64,000 bases of DNA from NCBI RefSeq assembly GCF_004339665.1, contig NZ_SMMU01000016.1, positions 28,357 through 92,356 on the forward strand, read 5' to 3'. Positions 62,043-64,000 of this stretch are shown piece after piece; the stretch's first letter is position 1; each line of letters starts with the position of its first letter. The position numbers and the translations under genes were made by a program. Source of the DNA: Azotobacter chroococcum (GTDB lineage: Bacteria; Pseudomonadota; Gammaproteobacteria; Pseudomonadales; Pseudomonadaceae). The notes under the pieces were generated by a model. The model saw only the letters and a program-made list of their open reading frames with translations. It had not been told where the DNA came from and made no database searches.

Positions 62043-63518
62043 TCAGTTGCCGCCCTGGCGGATCGACATCGGGAATTCCTGGTTGCCGTAGCGGCCGGTG
62101 CAGTCGGCCGCGCTTTGCGCACCCGGCTTGCAGGTCACCTCCGGCAGACGATAGCGGCTGCCGTCGCTGCAGTTGGCCTGTTCCTGACTGGCGATCGCCA
62201 GGTTGCCGCCCTGCATCGAGGCGTTCACCGCGCCCGAGCATTGCACGCCGTCGTCGCGGCGGATACTGACCCGGCCTTGGCCGTCCTTGAAGTCGTAGCC
62301 CAGCTGCAGGGGCTTGCCGGTCTTGGCGTCCTGGATGCCGGCGCCGGCCTGCCAGTTGCCGTCGAGGAAGCGGGTCGAACCGCTCTTTTGCGCCTCGGGC
62401 GGGATGCTCATGGGCTTGGCCGCCTCCTGCGCCTTGGCCGGGTCTTGCTGGGCGGCCTGCAGGTCTTCGGCCGCCTTTTCCTCATCGAGTTGCGGTGGCA
62501 CCGGCGGCTCCTGCGCCTCCTCGGGCTTCGCCTCAGGTTCCGCTTCTGCGGCCGGCTCGGGCAGCTCCTCGGCCGTGGCTTCGTCCGCGGCGGCTTCCTC
62601 CGCAGCGGACTCGTCGAGCGCAGGATCGTCCGTCGCGAGCTCGCTCGCTCCGGGTTCGCTCGACAAGGCCTCCTCGATCGGCACGTCCTCGACAGCCGTT
62701 TCCTTGCCCGGCACCTGCATGTCTTCCAATGCCTCGGTTTCCACCCCGGCGACTCCGGCACGGCCAGAGATCCCCTCCACTCCCACGACGCCCTCGTGCC
62801 GCCGGACATCCAGCGGCGCCTTTTCCTCGGCCGGCAGACCGGGCAGGTCGACATGGGACAGCTCGAACGGCAGTTCGACGTTCGGTGCGCAGGCGCGCAT
62901 GACGAATAGCAGCAACAGCAGGAGCAGCGGCAGAAGCAGCAGCCACAGCCAGCGCTGCCAGCCGGATCTTGCGGCGACCGCGGGGGCCACTGGCGGAGGC
63001 GAGGCGATGGCCGCCGCGACCGCTGCGGCCGGCCTGGCCGTCTGCAGGCAGGCCAGCGGATCGTCCGGCTGGGCCGCCTGCTGGCCGGTGAAGCCCCAGA
63101 AGGTGATCACCGGTTTGCCGTCGACCAGATAGACGTGGTTGGCATCGGGAAAGTGCAGGGCCTTTTCCAGCAGGCGGCCGAAGACCTGTTTCTCCCGGTT
63201 CTGCGCATCGTTGCGCATGCTTTCGCCGGTGGCGCGCAGCTGAGCCTGCATCGCCTCAAGCCGGGCATGGGCCTGTTCGCGCTCCTCGGGGGTCGCCGCC
63301 GACCAGGGCACCACATCGCCTTCGATCGGCGCGTACCAGTCGATGCGGTCGCCGGTTTCGTTGGTCTGCGGGATGGCCAGGCAGTCGGCCGCCTCGCGGT
63401 GCATCTTCAGGCGGATGGCCTCGCGCAGCTGCAGCGCCACGCCATGGACTGGCTGACCGTCGACGCCGAGCGCCCTGAACTCCCGCAGCGTACCCGTACG
63501 AAGCAATGCACCCGGCAT
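62043..63518 (-). CDS. srfA: SrfA-like one-TM protein
   Basis: 491-aa protein heading the cluster; AAGGA lies 8 nt before the ATG at 63518. The N-terminal cytoplasmic domain (about 1-145) ends KPVITFWGF. A basic residue and membrane helix follow (WLWLLLLPLLLLLLLFVM, about 190-208), then a long acidic Ala/Glu/Pro linker (about 225-375) and a C-terminal periplasmic domain with FLDGNWQAGAGIQD and several Cys (CSGAVN, CSDGSRY, VTCKPG, CTGRYG). SrfA family members have this layout. The N-terminal domain recurs in the VWA protein at 45073. Confidence 0.82.
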   Translation of the reverse strand: MPGALLRTGTLREFRALGVDGQPVHGVALQLREAIRLKMHREAADCLAIPQTNETGDRIDWYAPIEGDVVPWSAATPEEREQAHARLEAMQAQLRATGESMRNDAQNREKQVFGRLLEKALHFPDANHVYLVDGKPVITFWGFTGQQAAQPDDPLACLQTARPAAAVAAAIASPPPVAPAVAARSGWQRWLWLLLLPLLLLLLLFVMRACAPNVELPFELSHVDLPGLPAEEKAPLDVRRHEGVVGVEGISGRAGVAGVETEALEDMQVPGKETAVEDVPIEEALSSEPGASELATDDPALDESAAEEAAADEATAEELPEPAAEAEPEAKPEEAQEPPVPPQLDEEKAAEDLQAAQQDPAKAQEAAKPMSIPPEAQKSGSTRFLDGNWQAGAGIQDAKTGKPLQLGYDFKDGQGRVSIRRDDGVQCSGAVNASMQGGNLAIASQEQANCSDGSRYRLPEVTCKPGAQSAADCTGRYGNQEFPMSIRQGGN

Positions 63519-63852
63519 CCTGATTATCCTTTATTCCCGGCCGATCACGGCCTTGCTGAACGATGGAGACGCTCCCGACTCGGGCAAATCTCCCGAGCCG
63601 CCAGGGGGCTCCGATGTACGGGACGGCACAAGGGACACCTCGGCAACCCCGTCGACGGGAAAGCGTGCGGCGCTGCGCATTTTCGCCCGGCCGCCGCTTC
63701 GGAAGCAAACTGCCCGGCCTGCGCCGAAGCACGGGGAGGGCCGAAGGGCAACACAACGGAAACCGGCAGAAACGCCGGATCAGGCGCCTTTCGGCAGACA
63801 GGGGGCTACTCCGTGCCCGCTCCGGGCGGGTTGGCCAGGAAAGAAAAAGGTT
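63519..63852. other. Gap between srfA and the transposase end
   Basis: About 330 bp without a recognisable gene. It should contain the srf promoter, which is not evident, and one end of the IS element. I could not identify the terminal inverted repeat with only one end in view. Confidence 0.4.
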
Positions 63853-64000
63853 CATCGCATTTTCCCGGGGAAGGCGGCCTTGATTTTCAGGAAGAAGTAC
63901 TCCTCGTCCCGGAAACCGTAGGCCATGCGCTTGATCACCTTGATCCGGTTGTTCACTCCCTCCAGCAGGCTGGTGTGCATGTGGAATCGTGCACTGGCCA
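63853..64000 (-). CDS. ISL3-family transposase, 3' end only
   Basis: The last 48 codons of a transposase entering from the right edge. The translation reads LLEGVNNRIKVIKRMAYGF, then RDEEYFFLKIKAAFPGKMR and stop. This is the characteristic C-terminus of ISL3 (IS204/IS1001/IS1165) family transposases. The rest lies beyond the window, so whether it is intact is unknown. Confidence 0.88.

Overview
The window is high-GC Gammaproteobacterial DNA. It looks like a Pseudomonadaceae chromosome and most likely Azotobacter, judged from the glmS-glmR-glmU neighbourhood, Pseudomonas-type REP sequences, sucrose/alpha-glucoside genes and many Pseudomonas-like proteins. The genus is an inference from content. 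No rRNA, tRNA or CRISPR array was seen.

Layout. (1) 0-5 kb: sugar use. It holds the 3' end of a GH32 sucrose hydrolase, a decayed fragment of a LacI-type regulator, a LacI regulator divergent from a GH13 alpha-glucosidase across two palindromic operators, and an intact copy of the regulator that decayed upstream. (2) 5-13.4 kb: two tandem Bug/TctC solute receptors, a sigma-54 activator with a long helical tail, a DUF917 protein, an Asp/Glu/hydantoin racemase-like protein and a C69 dipeptidase. The C69 gene is preceded by a good -24/-12 promoter. This looks like a uptake and catabolism island for an amino-acid-derived compound. (3) 13.5-14.7 kb: two small Pseudomonas-type proteins. (4) 15-28.3 kb: one long co-directional run with DUF3141, phosphotransacylase, acetate kinase, FabI-like reductase, RND adaptor and pump, then PqiA, PqiA, PqiB and PqiC. 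The run joins acyl-phosphate metabolism to envelope transport. (5) 28.3-32.1 kb: an AI-2E/PerM-type exporter and an orphan fatty acyl-AMP ligase.

(6) 32.1-33.8 kb: an AT-richer insert bounded by 26-bp imperfect inverted repeats starting TGTGGGATGAA. It ends 26 bp from the glmS stop codon, the classic Tn7 attachment position. It carries a uracil-DNA-glycosylase-like gene, a 63-residue conserved protein and a 163-bp MITE-like element. (7) 33.8-44.9 kb: glmS and glmR, then two accessory genes, then glmU. The accessory genes are a 1268-aa membrane protein of unknown function with a binding-protein-like domain and a RelE-like/SF1 helicase/ankyrin fusion.

(8) 45-63.5 kb: a single-strand cluster around SrfA, SrfB (actin/Hsp70-fold ATPase) and SrfC (P-loop GTPase-like). 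With them are two VWA proteins, a one-TM protein, a LolCDE/MacB-like ABC transporter, a SUMF1-fold protein without the catalytic cysteines, and two coiled-coil lipoproteins. The gene set suggests a large, poorly described NTP-driven cell-envelope machine. Two inverted copies of a ~0.7-kb intergenic element bracket its VWA/one-TM/SrfC segment. An ISL3-type transposase end lies at the right edge.
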